Program-made: the position numbers and the translations under genes
The notes under the pieces: model-generated
Databases searched by the model: none
The model's input: only the letters and a program-made list of their open reading frames with translations
What the model was told of the DNA's origin: nothing
Origin: Parvibaculum sp.
Lineage (GTDB): Bacteria > Pseudomonadota > Alphaproteobacteria > Parvibaculales > Parvibaculaceae
Direction: 5' to 3'
Length of the DNA: 64,000 nt
NCBI GenBank assembly: GCA_030645235.1
Contig: JAUSMV010000030.1
Coordinates: forward strand, 744,001-808,000
Shown: piece after piece, positions 56,106 to 64,000 of the stretch
How the letters are laid out: each line of letters begins with the position of its first letter
Position numbering within the stretch: the stretch's first letter is position 1

Positions 56106-56312
56106 CAGCGCCCCCTCTGTCGCGGAACCTGAGAGATTTCGCGGTTTCGGCAATCGCCTGAGCCGCTTACGCCCGTCGGTGAGAACAGCCTAGTCCGGCT
56201 GCTCTGCTTTCCAGAGATTCATCCCCCTGCGGTCCTTTGTGCCTGAGAGTTTCCGGGGCGGTTGCTCCTTCGGCGCCGAAGCTCAATCGATGGCTCCGGT
56301 CTCTCCCGCAGA
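56106..56312 (-). promoter_or_regulatory. tandem glycine riboswitch
   Basis: On the minus strand two similar aptamers follow each other. The first has GCGGGAGAG, GCGCCGAAGGAGCAA, CTCTCAGGCACAAAGGACCG and a closing TCTGGAAAGCAGA. The second has CACCGACGGGCGTAAG, CTCTCAGGTTCCGCGACAGA and GGGGGCGC. This is the classic glycine riboswitch pattern, about 60 bases before gcvT. Glycine binding is expected to turn the gcv operon on. Confidence 0.95.
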
Positions 56313-56347
56313 GTTCATGTGTATGGCTCTGTATCGGTAGTGGCGCG

Positions 56348-56375
56348 ATCATATGGACCCCTGCCTTTGAGTCAA
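56348..56375 (-). promoter_or_regulatory. putative promoter of the gcv operon
   Basis: On the minus strand TTGACT is followed after 16 bases by TATGAT, about 36 bases before the first riboswitch aptamer. This is a good sigma-70-type match. Confidence 0.65.
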
Positions 56376-56426
56376 TTGCGGCAGAGCGGCACGTCGCAGA
56401 ATTCGTGTCTTTTCCACGCTTTTCGC

Positions 56427-57068
56427 TTATTTGGCGCCTGTCGTGGACAATTTCTTGTTGTAGTCGAGCTGGTCTTTGGTCACCTGAAAACCGATCAGAA
56501 ACTCGTAATGACTGCCGTTCCGGGCATCCGTATAGGGAACCACGGTTTCCTCAATACTTTTCAGGAAACGGATCTGGCGGCTGTTGTCTTCAAAGGTGAT
56601 CGGAATGTCATAGAGTTGTTTGCTGACGCGGGTGCCGTCGATACGGGTCACCGCCAAAAAGCCCTTGAGGTTCATTTCGCGCGATGTTGCCGCCGGCCCC
56701 ATTTCCGCACCGCCGTTGAAGGCCAGATCAACCGAAATGGTATAATCATCGGTGTTGTATTCGCATTTCGTGACGGCTTTGGTGATCTCTGCCTTGACGA
56801 TCACGTCGGTCAGGTCCTGACCGGATCCGTTAAAGACGGTGATCCTGTCTGCCCCGTCCAGAACGCCGATGGTCGGACAGGGTTTCGGAGCGGCGCTCTG
56901 AATGGCCTCGAAGGCCTCGTCCTCGTCGCTCCCGCCAAACAAGCCGCAACCGCCCAGCGCCAACGGAGCCACCAGCATCACAGCAAGCGCGAGCCTGCGA
57001 TAAGCGTGGGAGGAAGGGCTTGGCGCGTCTTGTCGCTCTGTCGAAAACGGCATGGTTGGCTTGCTCAT
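56427..57068 (-). CDS. putative lipoprotein of unknown function
   Basis: A 213-residue protein. A polar N-terminal stretch precedes a lipoprotein signal ([16 protein letters not shown], lipobox LGGC). The mature part has strand-rich sequence such as [43 protein letters not shown] and [14 protein letters not shown] know similar unnamed lipoproteins from alphaproteobacteria but no function. The true start may be a later codon near the signal, since about 24 polar residues precede it. It is divergent from ispH, and ends just before the gcv promoter on the same strand. Confidence 0.7.
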   Translation of the reverse strand: MSKPTMPFSTERQDAPSPSSHAYRRLALAVMLVAPLALGGCGLFGGSDEDEAFEAIQSAAPKPCPTIGVLDGADRITVFNGSGQDLTDVIVKAEITKAVTKCEYNTDDYTISVDLAFNGGAEMGPAATSREMNLKGFLAVTRIDGTRVSKQLYDIPITFEDNSRQIRFLKSIEETVVPYTDARNGSHYEFLIGFQVTKDQLDYNKKLSTTGAK

Positions 57069-57210
57069 CTGGTGGGAGGGCGATTCTAAGAAGGAAAGAT
57101 TAGTTGAATTTCATAGTGTTAGGCGGAAATATCCGCCTGATGCAGTGGGCCGCACTTTATCGAAGTGTCCGCTATGCTACAAGCTAAGGCACACCTCAAG
57201 CGAGCCTGTT

Positions 57211-58164
57211 ATGCCTGATATTACACGACCTTTGACATTGATCCTTGCCAGCCCCCGCGGCTTTTGCGCGGGCGTGGACAGGGCTATTCAAATCGTGGAG
57301 AACGCGATCGATAAATTCGGCCCGCCGGTCTATGTCCGCCACGAAATTGTGCATAACCGATTTGTGGTCGAAGCCCTCGAACGCAAAGGCGCGGTCTTTG
57401 TCGAAGAGCTCGATGAAGTGCCCGAAGGCGGCAAAGTGATTTTCTCGGCGCATGGCGTGCCGAAATCCGTGCCCGAAGCGGCGAAGGCGCGCGAGCTGAT
57501 CTATTTTGATGCGACCTGCCCGCTCGTGTCCAAAGTGCATATCGAAGCCGGACGCCTGCAGGAGCAGGGCATGCAAATTCTGCTCATCGGGCATGCGGGG
57601 CATCCGGAAGTCATCGGCACGATGGGGCAGCTACCCGATGGCGCTGTCACGCTCATTGAGACGCTCGCCGATGTCGCAAAGTTTGAGCCCGTTGACGCAG
57701 ACCGCCTTGCCTTTGTGACGCAGACGACTTTGTCGGTCGATGACACGGCGGAGATTGTCGCGGCGCTCAATGCACGCTTTCCCAATATCGTTGCGCCGCA
57801 TAAGGAAGATATTTGCTACGCCACGACCAACCGGCAAGAGGCGGTCAAGGTCATCGCGCCGCGCGCCGAAGCCATGCTTGTGATCGGCGCACCCAACTCC
57901 TCGAACTCGATGCGGCTTGTGGAAGTGGCAGAACGCGCGGGATGTTCTTACGCAGCGCTTGTGCAGCGCGCGGCTGATATTGACTGGGCGGCACTCGGCC
58001 ATCCGCGCACGGTGGGCCTCACGGCGGGGGCGAGTGCGCCTGAAATTCTGGTTGATGAAGTCATCGCCGCTTTCCGCGAACGATTTGACGTGACGCTCGA
58101 AATGGCCGAAACGGTACGCGAGAACGTGCAGTTCAAACTGCCGCGCGCTCTGAGAAACGAATAG
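57211..58164 (+). CDS. ispH: 4-hydroxy-3-methylbut-2-enyl diphosphate reductase
   Basis: IspH makes isopentenyl and dimethylallyl diphosphate in the last step of the MEP pathway. The 317-residue protein has all three Fe-S cysteines: [28 protein letters not shown] and [13 protein letters not shown]. It also has the substrate loops [22 protein letters not shown] and [16 protein letters not shown]. The track frame adds 53 N-terminal codons that are not family-like; I use [11 protein letters not shown] palindrome AGGCGGA-AATA-TCCGCCT lies in its leader. It is followed after 13 bases by thrB, the usual order in Hyphomicrobiales. Confidence 0.96.
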   Translation: MPDITRPLTLILASPRGFCAGVDRAIQIVENAIDKFGPPVYVRHEIVHNRFVVEALERKGAVFVEELDEVPEGGKVIFSAHGVPKSVPEAAKARELIYFDATCPLVSKVHIEAGRLQEQGMQILLIGHAGHPEVIGTMGQLPDGAVTLIETLADVAKFEPVDADRLAFVTQTTLSVDDTAEIVAALNARFPNIVAPHKEDICYATTNRQEAVKVIAPRAEAMLVIGAPNSSNSMRLVEVAERAGCSYAALVQRAADIDWAALGHPRTVGLTAGASAPEILVDEVIAAFRERFDVTLEMAETVRENVQFKLPRALRNE

Positions 58165-58177
58165 GAGCGAGAGGCGT

Positions 58178-59143
58178 ATGGCCGTTTACACAGATGTCGC
58201 CGACGAGGAGCTTGAAGCCTTTCTCGAACCCTATGGTCTTGGCACTTTGCTTTCCTACAAAGGCATTGCCGAGGGCGTCGAGAATTCAAACTTCATGCTG
58301 CATACGGATAAAGGTATTTTCTTCCTGACGCTTTATGAAAAGCGCGTTGCCGCAAATGACCTGCCCTATTTTCTCGGGCTGATGGATCATCTTGCGGCCA
58401 AGGGCATCGCCTGCCCTGTGCCCTTGCGCGACCGCAACGGCGTGATGCTGGGTGAGCTTGCGGGACGCCCTGCGGCGCTTATCTCTTATCTCGAAGGCGT
58501 CTCGGTGCGCCGTCCGCAACCGCGTCATTGCGCGGCGGTTGGTCGTGCGTTGGCTGAGTTTCACCTCGCAGGTCGCGACTTTGGCATGGTGCGTAAAAAC
58601 GCGTTGAGCGTGGCGGGTTGGCGGCCATTGTTTGAAGCGAGCCGCGCGCGCGCCGATGAAGTGATGACGGGTCTTGGCGGCGAGTTGCAAAACGAACTTG
58701 ATCTGCTTGAGCGCGAATGGCCGAGCGCATTGCCGCAAGGCGTTATTCATGCCGATGCGTTTCCTGACAATGTGTTTTTCATCGGTGAAAAATTCTCCGG
58801 CATTTTTGATTTCTATTTCGCCTGCAATGACGCGCTCGCTTACGATCTTGCGATCTGTCTCAATGCCTGGTGCTTCGAGCATGATGCCGCGTTCAACATC
58901 ACCAAGGCACGTGCGTTGCTGCAAGCTTATAATGAAGTGCGCCCATTGAATGCTGATGAGCTTGCGGCGCTGCCGCTGCTTGCGCGCGGCAGCGCCGTGC
59001 GGTTTTTGCTGACGCGTCTTTATGATTGGCTCAACCGCCAACCCGGCGCACTCGTGACGCCGAAAAATCCCGTCGAATATATACGCCGGTTGCGTTTCCA
59101 TCGCGGCGTCACATCGCCTGCGGGTTACGGACTCGACATATGA
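58178..59143 (+). CDS. thrB: homoserine kinase (ThrB, choline kinase-like type)
   Basis: It phosphorylates homoserine for threonine synthesis. The 321-residue protein belongs to the aminoglycoside/choline kinase fold rather than the GHMP type. Its motifs are [46 protein letters not shown], the catalytic [14 protein letters not shown], and the metal-binding [34 protein letters not shown] precedes the ATG. The stop overlaps the rnhA start (ATGA). The ispH-thrB-rnhA cluster is a common alphaproteobacterial arrangement. Confidence 0.93.
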   Translation: MAVYTDVADEELEAFLEPYGLGTLLSYKGIAEGVENSNFMLHTDKGIFFLTLYEKRVAANDLPYFLGLMDHLAAKGIACPVPLRDRNGVMLGELAGRPAALISYLEGVSVRRPQPRHCAAVGRALAEFHLAGRDFGMVRKNALSVAGWRPLFEASRARADEVMTGLGGELQNELDLLEREWPSALPQGVIHADAFPDNVFFIGEKFSGIFDFYFACNDALAYDLAICLNAWCFEHDAAFNITKARALLQAYNEVRPLNADELAALPLLARGSAVRFLLTRLYDWLNRQPGALVTPKNPVEYIRRLRFHRGVTSPAGYGLDI

Positions 59144-59589
59144 CGGCGTTGGAGCATGTTGAGATTTATACCGACGGTGCGTGTTCAGGAAATCCCGGTC
59201 CCGGTGGTTGGGGCGCGTTGCTCACTTACAAAGGCAAAGAAAAAGAAATCTGCGAAGGCGAAGTTCTGACCACGAATAATCGCATGGAATTGTTTGCCGC
59301 GATTGCCGCATTGGAAACACTGAAGCGTCCGTCGCAGGTGAAGCTCCATACGGATTCAATTTATTTGCGCGATGGCATTACCAAATGGATTCACAATTGG
59401 AAGCGCAATGGCTGGCGCACAGCGAACAAGAAGCCGGTGAAGAATGCTGATCTTTGGCAGCGGCTTGAGACAGCCATTGAGACCCATAAAGTGAGCTGGC
59501 ACTGGGTCAAGGGCCATGCGGGACACGATGGAAATGAGCGCGCGGACGAGCTGGCGCGGCGCGGTATGGAGCCTTATCTGAAGCGTTGA
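59140..59589 (+). CDS. rnhA: ribonuclease HI
   Basis: RNase HI degrades RNA in RNA/DNA hybrids. The 149-residue protein has the complete DEDD active site: [17 protein letters not shown] (Asp), [12 protein letters not shown] (Glu), [12 protein letters not shown] (Asp) and [14 protein letters not shown] (Asp). The basic handle region ([16 protein letters not shown]) is present. The start overlaps the thrB stop by four bases, so I do not use the track's longer frame. A repeat element begins five bases after its stop codon. Confidence 0.96.
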   Translation: MTALEHVEIYTDGACSGNPGPGGWGALLTYKGKEKEICEGEVLTTNNRMELFAAIAALETLKRPSQVKLHTDSIYLRDGITKWIHNWKRNGWRTANKKPVKNADLWQRLETAIETHKVSWHWVKGHAGHDGNERADELARRGMEPYLKR

Positions 59590-59593
59590 GAGG

Positions 59594-59780
59594 CGGAGGA
59601 TAAGTTTATTTTGGGCATGCAATTCGCTCGATGCAGTTGCAATTTCTTGCAAGAGATTCGAGGTTTCCATGCAGAGATCGTTGATCAGTTTGTCGAGCAC
59701 CTAAGCAGGCGACGCGGATGCCAATCCCCAGTTGGGGATAGATTTATTTTTGAAAATTTATCCCGCAAAAATAATCATCG
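59594..59780. mobile_element. second copy of the MITE-like element (inverted, diverged)
   Basis: It begins CGGAGGATAAGTTTATTTT, a weaker form of the terminal repeat. It then contains ATTTCTTGCAAGAGATTCGA and the flanking 39-base match to the element next to mutY, in the opposite orientation, followed by the ATCCCC-AGTT-GGGGAT palindrome. It ends in TATCCCGCAAAAATAATC, like the other copy's end. No transposase is encoded. Confidence 0.7.
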
Positions 59781-59840
59781 GGTGGGGATAGATTTATTTT
59801 TGAAAAACTATCCCGCAAAAATAGTCCCCGGGTGGGGATA
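59731..59840. repeat. 50-bp tandem repeat made of terminal-repeat sequences
   Basis: Two 50-base units (59731-59780 and 59781-59830) agree at 44 positions, and a third begins GGTGGGGATA at 59831. Each unit joins a right-type end (GGGGATAGATTTATTTTTG) to a left-type end in reverse (CTATCCCGCAAAAATA), so it looks like head-to-head element ends without the middle. Confidence 0.8.
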
Positions 59841-59850
59841 AGGAGGTCTC

Positions 59851-59902
59851 GCGAAGCGGACCCCCCTCCCTAACCCTCCCCCTCAAGGGGGGAGGGGACA
59901 AG
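59851..59902. repeat. GC-rich palindromic intergenic repeat
   Basis: CCCTCCCC and GGGGAGGG pair around CTCAAGG in a C/G-run hairpin. It resembles the CCTCCCC...GGGGAGG hairpin beside the DUF559 gene. It directly follows the peroxiredoxin gene and may also slow transcription, but it lacks a proper T run. Confidence 0.5.
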
Positions 59903-59907
59903 AAAAA

Positions 59908-60393
59908 TTAAATCTGGCCAAGGATCGTGTCGGCACCGGAGACTTTGGCTTCGCCGGGATTGGGTTCTTTGTTGAGCGACTTTACAACACCGTCATCGAC
60001 GAGCATCGAGTAGCGCAGTGAGCGGCGGCCCATGCCGAAGCCGGAGCCGTCGAAGTCGAGGCCGAGCGCTTTGGTGAAGTCGCCATTGCCGTCGCCGAGC
60101 ATGGTCACTTTATCTTCCGCACCCTGAGCTTTGCCCCATGCGCCCATGACGAACGCGTCGTTCACGGAGACGCAGGCGATCTCGTCAACACCTTTGGCTT
60201 TGAAGTCGCCCGCCTTCTGGATGAAGCCCGGCAGATGCTGGTTGGAGCATGTGGGTGTGAAAGCGCCCGGCAGCGCGAAGACCACGACCTTGCGGCCTTT
60301 GAAATAATCGCCTGTCTTGACCGGTGCCGGACCTTTGTCGGTCATCTTCATCATGGTGACGTCGGGAATTTTGTCGCCGATATTGATGGTCAT
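59908..60393 (-). CDS. peroxiredoxin, Prx5/AhpE-like (redoxin family)
   Basis: It reduces hydrogen peroxide or organic hydroperoxides in the cytoplasm. The 161-residue protein has the peroxidatic Cys in VVVFALPGAFTPTCSNQHLPGF (PxxxTxxC) near residue 49. It also has the PRX5 features GVDEIACVSVNDAFVMGAWGKAQG and GMGRRSLRYSMLVDDGVV. No second conserved Cys is seen, which suits a 1-Cys or Prx5-type mechanism. The ATG follows GAGGAGGCAGAT; the eight extra residues of the track frame are not used. Confidence 0.93.
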   Translation of the reverse strand: MTINIGDKIPDVTMMKMTDKGPAPVKTGDYFKGRKVVVFALPGAFTPTCSNQHLPGFIQKAGDFKAKGVDEIACVSVNDAFVMGAWGKAQGAEDKVTMLGDGNGDFTKALGLDFDGSGFGMGRRSLRYSMLVDDGVVKSLNKEPNPGEAKVSGADTILGQI

Positions 60394-60480
60394 ATCTGCC
60401 TCCTCATTGAGTGCCACTTTGGACAGCGGCGTTTGTCGTTGGCGGGCATTAAAGACCCAAAAGCCAAACTCTGCCAGTCA

Positions 60481-61290
60481 CTATTCGACTTTTACTTTTG
60501 CTTCGATGGCGGTTTCCGGACCGGCAAAAACCATTGTCACTGTGGTGTCTTTGAGTTTTTGACCTTTGCCAATTTCCACCGGCATTTTGTAAGTGACATC
60601 TGCACCGCTCCGGCTCACCTGCGGCGGACCGAACCAGAAACCACGGGTGACTTCGGGGATGAAAACCGGCGTCCCGGAAACACCCGCCAAAACAACCTGC
60701 AATTCTTCACCGTTCAACTTCGCTGTGACTTTAACGGGCGGCTCGGGTGCTACGGGCACGCGCAGGAGAGACGCGCGGATTGCGCCTCCTTCCGCGTTGC
60801 CGATGATCGCCTGTTCAGACGCCGTCGGAAAAACCGTCAATGCAAGACGCACGGCGTTGGGCACACATATATTATTGCAAACGCCGTAGCTCATGTTGAG
60901 GTGAAGAACGAGAGGTTTTGCGGGATCGGTCACGCGCACCAGAACCGGCCAGATCACTTCACCCGCGTAACCGAATGTTATGTCGCCCTCCGCGTCGAAC
61001 CGCTCCGGCACAGGCCAGAGCAATTCAAGCGTCGTAACATTCTTCGAGGCGGACCAATCGAAGGTCGGCGCAATTCCCGAATCGCCCGGCGCGCGCCAAT
61101 AGGTGTGCCAACCCGGCTTCATCTTCATGCGCAGGCCGATGAGCACCGGCTCGGCGCTCAACGTGTTTCCGGCGATCAGTGTGACTTTTTCGCCTGCGCC
61201 TTTCAGCACCACTTCATCCGCCGCGACGGGCGCGGCAAAGATAAAAAGAGCAAAGAAAGCCGCCAGAAAATGCCAAACGTATGCCGCCAT
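60481..61290 (-). CDS. periplasmic DsbD N-terminal (DsbC-like) domain protein
   Basis: A 269-residue protein with a signal peptide (MAAYVWHFLAAFFALFIFAAPVAADE), then GLRMKMKPGWHTYWRAPGDSGIAPTFDW and WPVPERFDAEGDITFGYAGEVIWPVLV. The Cys pair lies in MSYGVCNNICVPNAVRLAL. This is the N-terminal domain of the thiol:disulfide interchange protein DsbD, found here alone, without the membrane and thioredoxin domains. It probably accepts electrons from a separate membrane partner. An upstream ATG at 61329 is also possible. Confidence 0.78.
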   Translation of the reverse strand: MAAYVWHFLAAFFALFIFAAPVAADEVVLKGAGEKVTLIAGNTLSAEPVLIGLRMKMKPGWHTYWRAPGDSGIAPTFDWSASKNVTTLELLWPVPERFDAEGDITFGYAGEVIWPVLVRVTDPAKPLVLHLNMSYGVCNNICVPNAVRLALTVFPTASEQAIIGNAEGGAIRASLLRVPVAPEPPVKVTAKLNGEELQVVLAGVSGTPVFIPEVTRGFWFGPPQVSRSGADVTYKMPVEIGKGQKLKDTTVTMVFAGPETAIEAKVKVE

Positions 61291-61471
61291 GGCGACAGTT
61301 TCCGAATTTGATTTTACGTTTCTGCTCATGTCCGGAGAATAACGCCATGAAGATGGCGACGATATGGCAAAAGAGTTTTGCGTGACACGCGGCGCGCTTC
61401 GCATAAGAATGGACGGGTTAGTTGTGTCAGCCGGTTCTTCCGGCCCCTAGCATGGAGGCAAGTCGTTTCGC

Positions 61472-62092
61472 ATGCGTCATGTGTCAGGTGATCTGAGTTA
61501 CCAGCCGGACGAGGAGAGTTTCCTCGAAGGCAAGATGTTAATTGCCATGCCGACGATGGGCGATGAACGCTTTGCCCGCACGCTCATCTATATGTGTGTG
61601 CACAATCCCGAAGGCGCGATGGGCATTGTCGTCAACAAGCCCGCCCAAAACATCACCATGCCGGAGCTTCTGAACCAGCTCGAAATTCATGTGCCTGACG
61701 GCGTGCCCGACATTCAGCAGCGCGTGATGGCTTGCCCTGTTCTTGCCGGTGGCCCCGTTGAAACGGCGCGCGGCTTTGTGCTTCACTCCCAGGATTATTA
61801 TTCCGAAGATTCCACCCTGCCCGTTGATGACGACATCGGCCTCACGGCGAGCGTTGACATTTTGCGCGCCATTGCGGACGGGCGCGGGCCGGATCGTGCG
61901 TTGCTGGCACTTGGTTATGCCGGATGGGCGGCGGGTCAGCTTGAAGCAGAAATTCAGGCGAATGGCTGGCTCCATTGCGACCCTGACCATGAGCTTTTAT
62001 TCGGCCAGAACATTGCCGCGAAATATCACTGTGCGCTTGCCAAGCTCGGCGTGAATATATCGCTGCTGTCCGGCGAAGCGGGACACGCTTAG
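61472..62092 (+). CDS. YqgE/AlgH family protein (DUF179)
   Basis: A 206-residue protein with the family's signatures: [62 protein letters not shown] and [26 protein letters not shown]. YqgE/AlgH has no firmly established biochemical role; in Pseudomonas AlgH was linked to alginate regulation. It is divergent from the DsbD-like gene and ends four bases before the stop of the convergent EAL protein gene. Confidence 0.92.
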   Translation: MRHVSGDLSYQPDEESFLEGKMLIAMPTMGDERFARTLIYMCVHNPEGAMGIVVNKPAQNITMPELLNQLEIHVPDGVPDIQQRVMACPVLAGGPVETARGFVLHSQDYYSEDSTLPVDDDIGLTASVDILRAIADGRGPDRALLALGYAGWAAGQLEAEIQANGWLHCDPDHELLFGQNIAAKYHCALAKLGVNISLLSGEAGHA

Positions 62093-62095
62093 TTT

Positions 62096-63997
62096 TTAAC
62101 GCGGAATATGTCTGGCGATGAAGTCGAGGGCTTCGGTGGACCGCATCGGCTGGCCGAAGAGATAGCCCTGACCGTAATCACACCCCATCGCAGCGAGATC
62201 GTGTGCCTGCTCTTCGCTCTCTGTCCCCTCGGCCACAATCTCCATGCCGAGATCATGGGCGAGCTGCACCATCGAGCGGATGATCAGCGGCGTTTCGCGG
62301 TCCGCCGACATGCCCGCCACAAAGGAGCGATCCACTTTCAACGTGTCGAAGGGAAAACGTTGCAGGTAGCTCAGGCTTGAATAGCCGGTGCCGAAATCAT
62401 CGAGCGACAGACCTGCGCCGAGACTTTTCAGGCGCACCAGAACCTGCGCTGCAAATTCAGGATTCTCCATGACGAGGCTTTCCGTCACTTCAAGTTTCAA
62501 TGTGCCCGGCACAATGTCGATGCGGTGAAGCACGCGCTTCACATCTTCGATAAGATCGTGGCGCAGCAATTGGCGGCTTGAGACATTGACGCTGGCAAAG
62601 AGCGGCCTGTCCTGCGGGAAAAGCTTTTGCCATGTTGCCAGTTCTTCGCTCGCGGCGCGTAGTGCAAAGCGGCCCAACTCGTTGATGAAACCCAGCTCTT
62701 CGGCCAGCGGAATGAAATCATCGGGCGAGAGAAGGCCTCGTTCGGGATGGTTCCAGCGGACCAACGCCTCGAAGCCGCGCACACTGCCGTCCACAAGCGA
62801 CATGATCGGCTGATAATACATTTCGAGTTGCTTGCGTTCGAGCGAGTGGCGCAGATCGCTCTCGACGCTCACCTGATCTTCGGCGTCACCGCGCATTTCC
62901 GTTTCAAAAATCTCGATCTTCGCTTTGCCGCCGCGCTTGGCTCTGAACATCGCAATCCCGGCTTCGGTCAGCAGGTCTTCCGGCGCTTCGTGGCTGTCTT
63001 CGCAGATCGCCACACCGATGGAGGCGGTCGGGAAAACTTCCTTGCCTGCAATCTCAATCGGCTGGGACAGAAATTCCGCAAGCGAGTCTGCAAAGGCCAT
63101 CGCGTCATCGCGATGTGTGCGGGTGGCGAGCAGTACGGCAAACTCATCACCATTGATGCGTGCCACTGTGTCTTCATGCGTGACGAGCGATTCAAGGCGG
63201 CGGGCGATAGCAATGAGCAATGCGTCACCGCCGGAATGGCCGAGACTGTCATTGATGGTTTTGAAGCGGTCAATATCGATAAGTAACAAAGCGGCGCGCG
63301 GACGGTCGATGAGGCCTGTGCGACGGATGGCACGGTCGAGACGGTCCATGAACAGCGCCCGATTGGGCAGGCCCGTCAGACTGTCATGCACGGCGTCATG
63401 GAACAGGCGCTCCTCTGCCACTTTGCGCGCCGTGACATCGCTCACTGTGCCGATGCAGCGCGTGGCGAAAGCCTCGCCGCTCGCTATGCAACTCGCATTG
63501 AGCGCCAGCGTGCGATAGGCCCCGTCGGAATGACGCAGGCGAAACTCGAGGCTGAACGAGACATTGCCGCGATTGATATAGGCATTAATGGCATTGCGAT
63601 AAGTTTCGCGGTCGGCGGGATGCATATGTTCGCGCCACGCGACTTCTGTGCCGCCGAGGCTGCCATGATCGAGGCCCAGCATTGCTTCAACGGAGGGCGA
63701 GACATAGAGCGTGTCGGCGAGAATGTCCCAATCCCAAACGCCCTGACGCGCGCCGGTGAGCGCAAACGCATGGCGCTGCTCGCTGCGGATGGACCCCATA
63801 TCCGCGCGGCGGCGTCCGCCCTGCGCGTGATAGGCGGCGGCAAAAGCAAAGAGCACAAGCGCGATGGTGAAAAGCCCCACCGTGAAGACCGTGCCGACGA
63901 AGGTGCCGGGCAACCAGCCAATGGTCAGGAGGGTTGCGGCAAGGCCTGCCAGCGCAAAAAGCGCGACACCCGGAATGAGAAGCTGCGCCGGACGCAC
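62096..63997 (-). CDS. membrane PAS-GGDEF-EAL protein (cyclic di-GMP phosphodiesterase), 5' end cut by the window
   Basis: At least 633 residues. Two membrane segments (about 5-28 and 32-56) are followed by a PAS domain (about 75-195, [24 protein letters not shown]), a GGDEF domain and an EAL domain (about 385-620). The GGDEF signature reads NGDEF in [14 protein letters not shown], with the first Gly changed, so diguanylate cyclase activity is doubtful. The EAL set is intact: [48 protein letters not shown] and IVAEGTES. It probably degrades cyclic di-GMP. The first codon seen is a GTG three bases from the window end, so the true start may lie outside. Confidence 0.92.
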   Translation of the reverse strand: MRPAQLLIPGVALFALAGLAATLLTIGWLPGTFVGTVFTVGLFTIALVLFAFAAAYHAQGGRRRADMGSIRSEQRHAFALTGARQGVWDWDILADTLYVSPSVEAMLGLDHGSLGGTEVAWREHMHPADRETYRNAINAYINRGNVSFSLEFRLRHSDGAYRTLALNASCIASGEAFATRCIGTVSDVTARKVAEERLFHDAVHDSLTGLPNRALFMDRLDRAIRRTGLIDRPRAALLLIDIDRFKTINDSLGHSGGDALLIAIARRLESLVTHEDTVARINGDEFAVLLATRTHRDDAMAFADSLAEFLSQPIEIAGKEVFPTASIGVAICEDSHEAPEDLLTEAGIAMFRAKRGGKAKIEIFETEMRGDAEDQVSVESDLRHSLERKQLEMYYQPIMSLVDGSVRGFEALVRWNHPERGLLSPDDFIPLAEELGFINELGRFALRAASEELATWQKLFPQDRPLFASVNVSSRQLLRHDLIEDVKRVLHRIDIVPGTLKLEVTESLVMENPEFAAQVLVRLKSLGAGLSLDDFGTGYSSLSYLQRFPFDTLKVDRSFVAGMSADRETPLIIRSMVQLAHDLGMEIVAEGTESEEQAHDLAAMGCDYGQGYLFGQPMRSTEALDFIARHIPR

Positions 63998-64000
63998 ACC

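Noticed and set aside
57121-57138. AGGCGGA-AATA-TCCGCCT palindrome in the ispH leader considered as an operator
   Set aside because: Only one copy is seen and no regulator is linked; noted in the ispH entry but not called.
59731-59840. 50-base tandem units considered as a CRISPR array
   Set aside because: Units abut with no spacers, there are only two and a bit, and no cas genes are near.

Overview
This window looks like the chromosome of an alphaproteobacterium, most likely of the Hyphomicrobiales (Rhizobiales) type. The supporting signs are a CcrM-type GANTC methyltransferase with a C-terminal RAMA-like domain, an F0 ATP synthase operon (atpI-B-E-b'-b) with no F1 genes beside it, an alphaproteobacterial-type PPDK, a split glycine decarboxylase (gcvPA/gcvPB) behind a tandem glycine riboswitch, and generally GC-rich codon use. 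The species cannot be named from the sequence alone.

Layout. 0-5.3 kb: end of an unknown gene, a small membrane protein, then nadA-nadB-nadC (de novo NAD synthesis) behind two copies of a 17-bp palindromic operator, and an SDR. 5.3-12.8 kb (minus strand): a SleB-type cell-wall hydrolase with an unusual hairpin-rich leader, a gap of nearly 0.8 kb, ppdK, and glyQ-glyS. 12.8-23.4 kb: HerA-like ATPase (DUF853), SppA-like peptidase, a tRNA methyltransferase-like gene, DUF2007, polyprenyl diphosphate synthase, ispE, a TPR lipoprotein, ETF-ubiquinone oxidoreductase and a uracil-DNA glycosylase. 23.4-29.6 kb is an accessory stretch. It begins with a lower-GC trio (trypsin-like protease, a PUA/EVE-like plus GIY-YIG-like fusion, DUF4238), continues with an SDR gene remnant, and ends with three SDRs divergent from a TetR regulator.

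29.7-42.4 kb: lytic transglycosylase, MoaB, MscL, a methyltransferase with two TIGR04282/TIGR04283-like glycosyltransferases, a radical SAM protein, a DUF559 gene framed by palindromic repeats, rnhB, ccrM, a DUF4919-like gene, a displaced copy of the ccrM 3' end, a 201-bp element with terminal inverted repeats, mutY, DUF721 and a DsbA-like thioredoxin. 42.4-49.7 kb: smc, the F0 ATP synthase operon and a dienelactone hydrolase-family gene. 49.7-56.4 kb (minus strand): nucleotidyltransferase, beta-lactamase-related hydrolase, and the gcvT-H-PA-PB operon. 56.4-64 kb: lipoprotein, ispH-thrB-rnhA, a second copy of the repeat element with 50-bp tandem repeats, peroxiredoxin, a DsbD-like domain protein, YqgE, and a PAS-GGDEF-EAL protein cut by the window end.

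Most genes are core housekeeping. The unusual material is concentrated in four places: the 23.4-26.5 kb island (a possible defence cassette, inferred only), the repeat-rich 36.1-39.9 kb stretch around DUF559 and ccrM, the repeat block at 59.6-59.9 kb, and the structured leader of the SleB gene. All assignments come from reading motifs; no database search was run.
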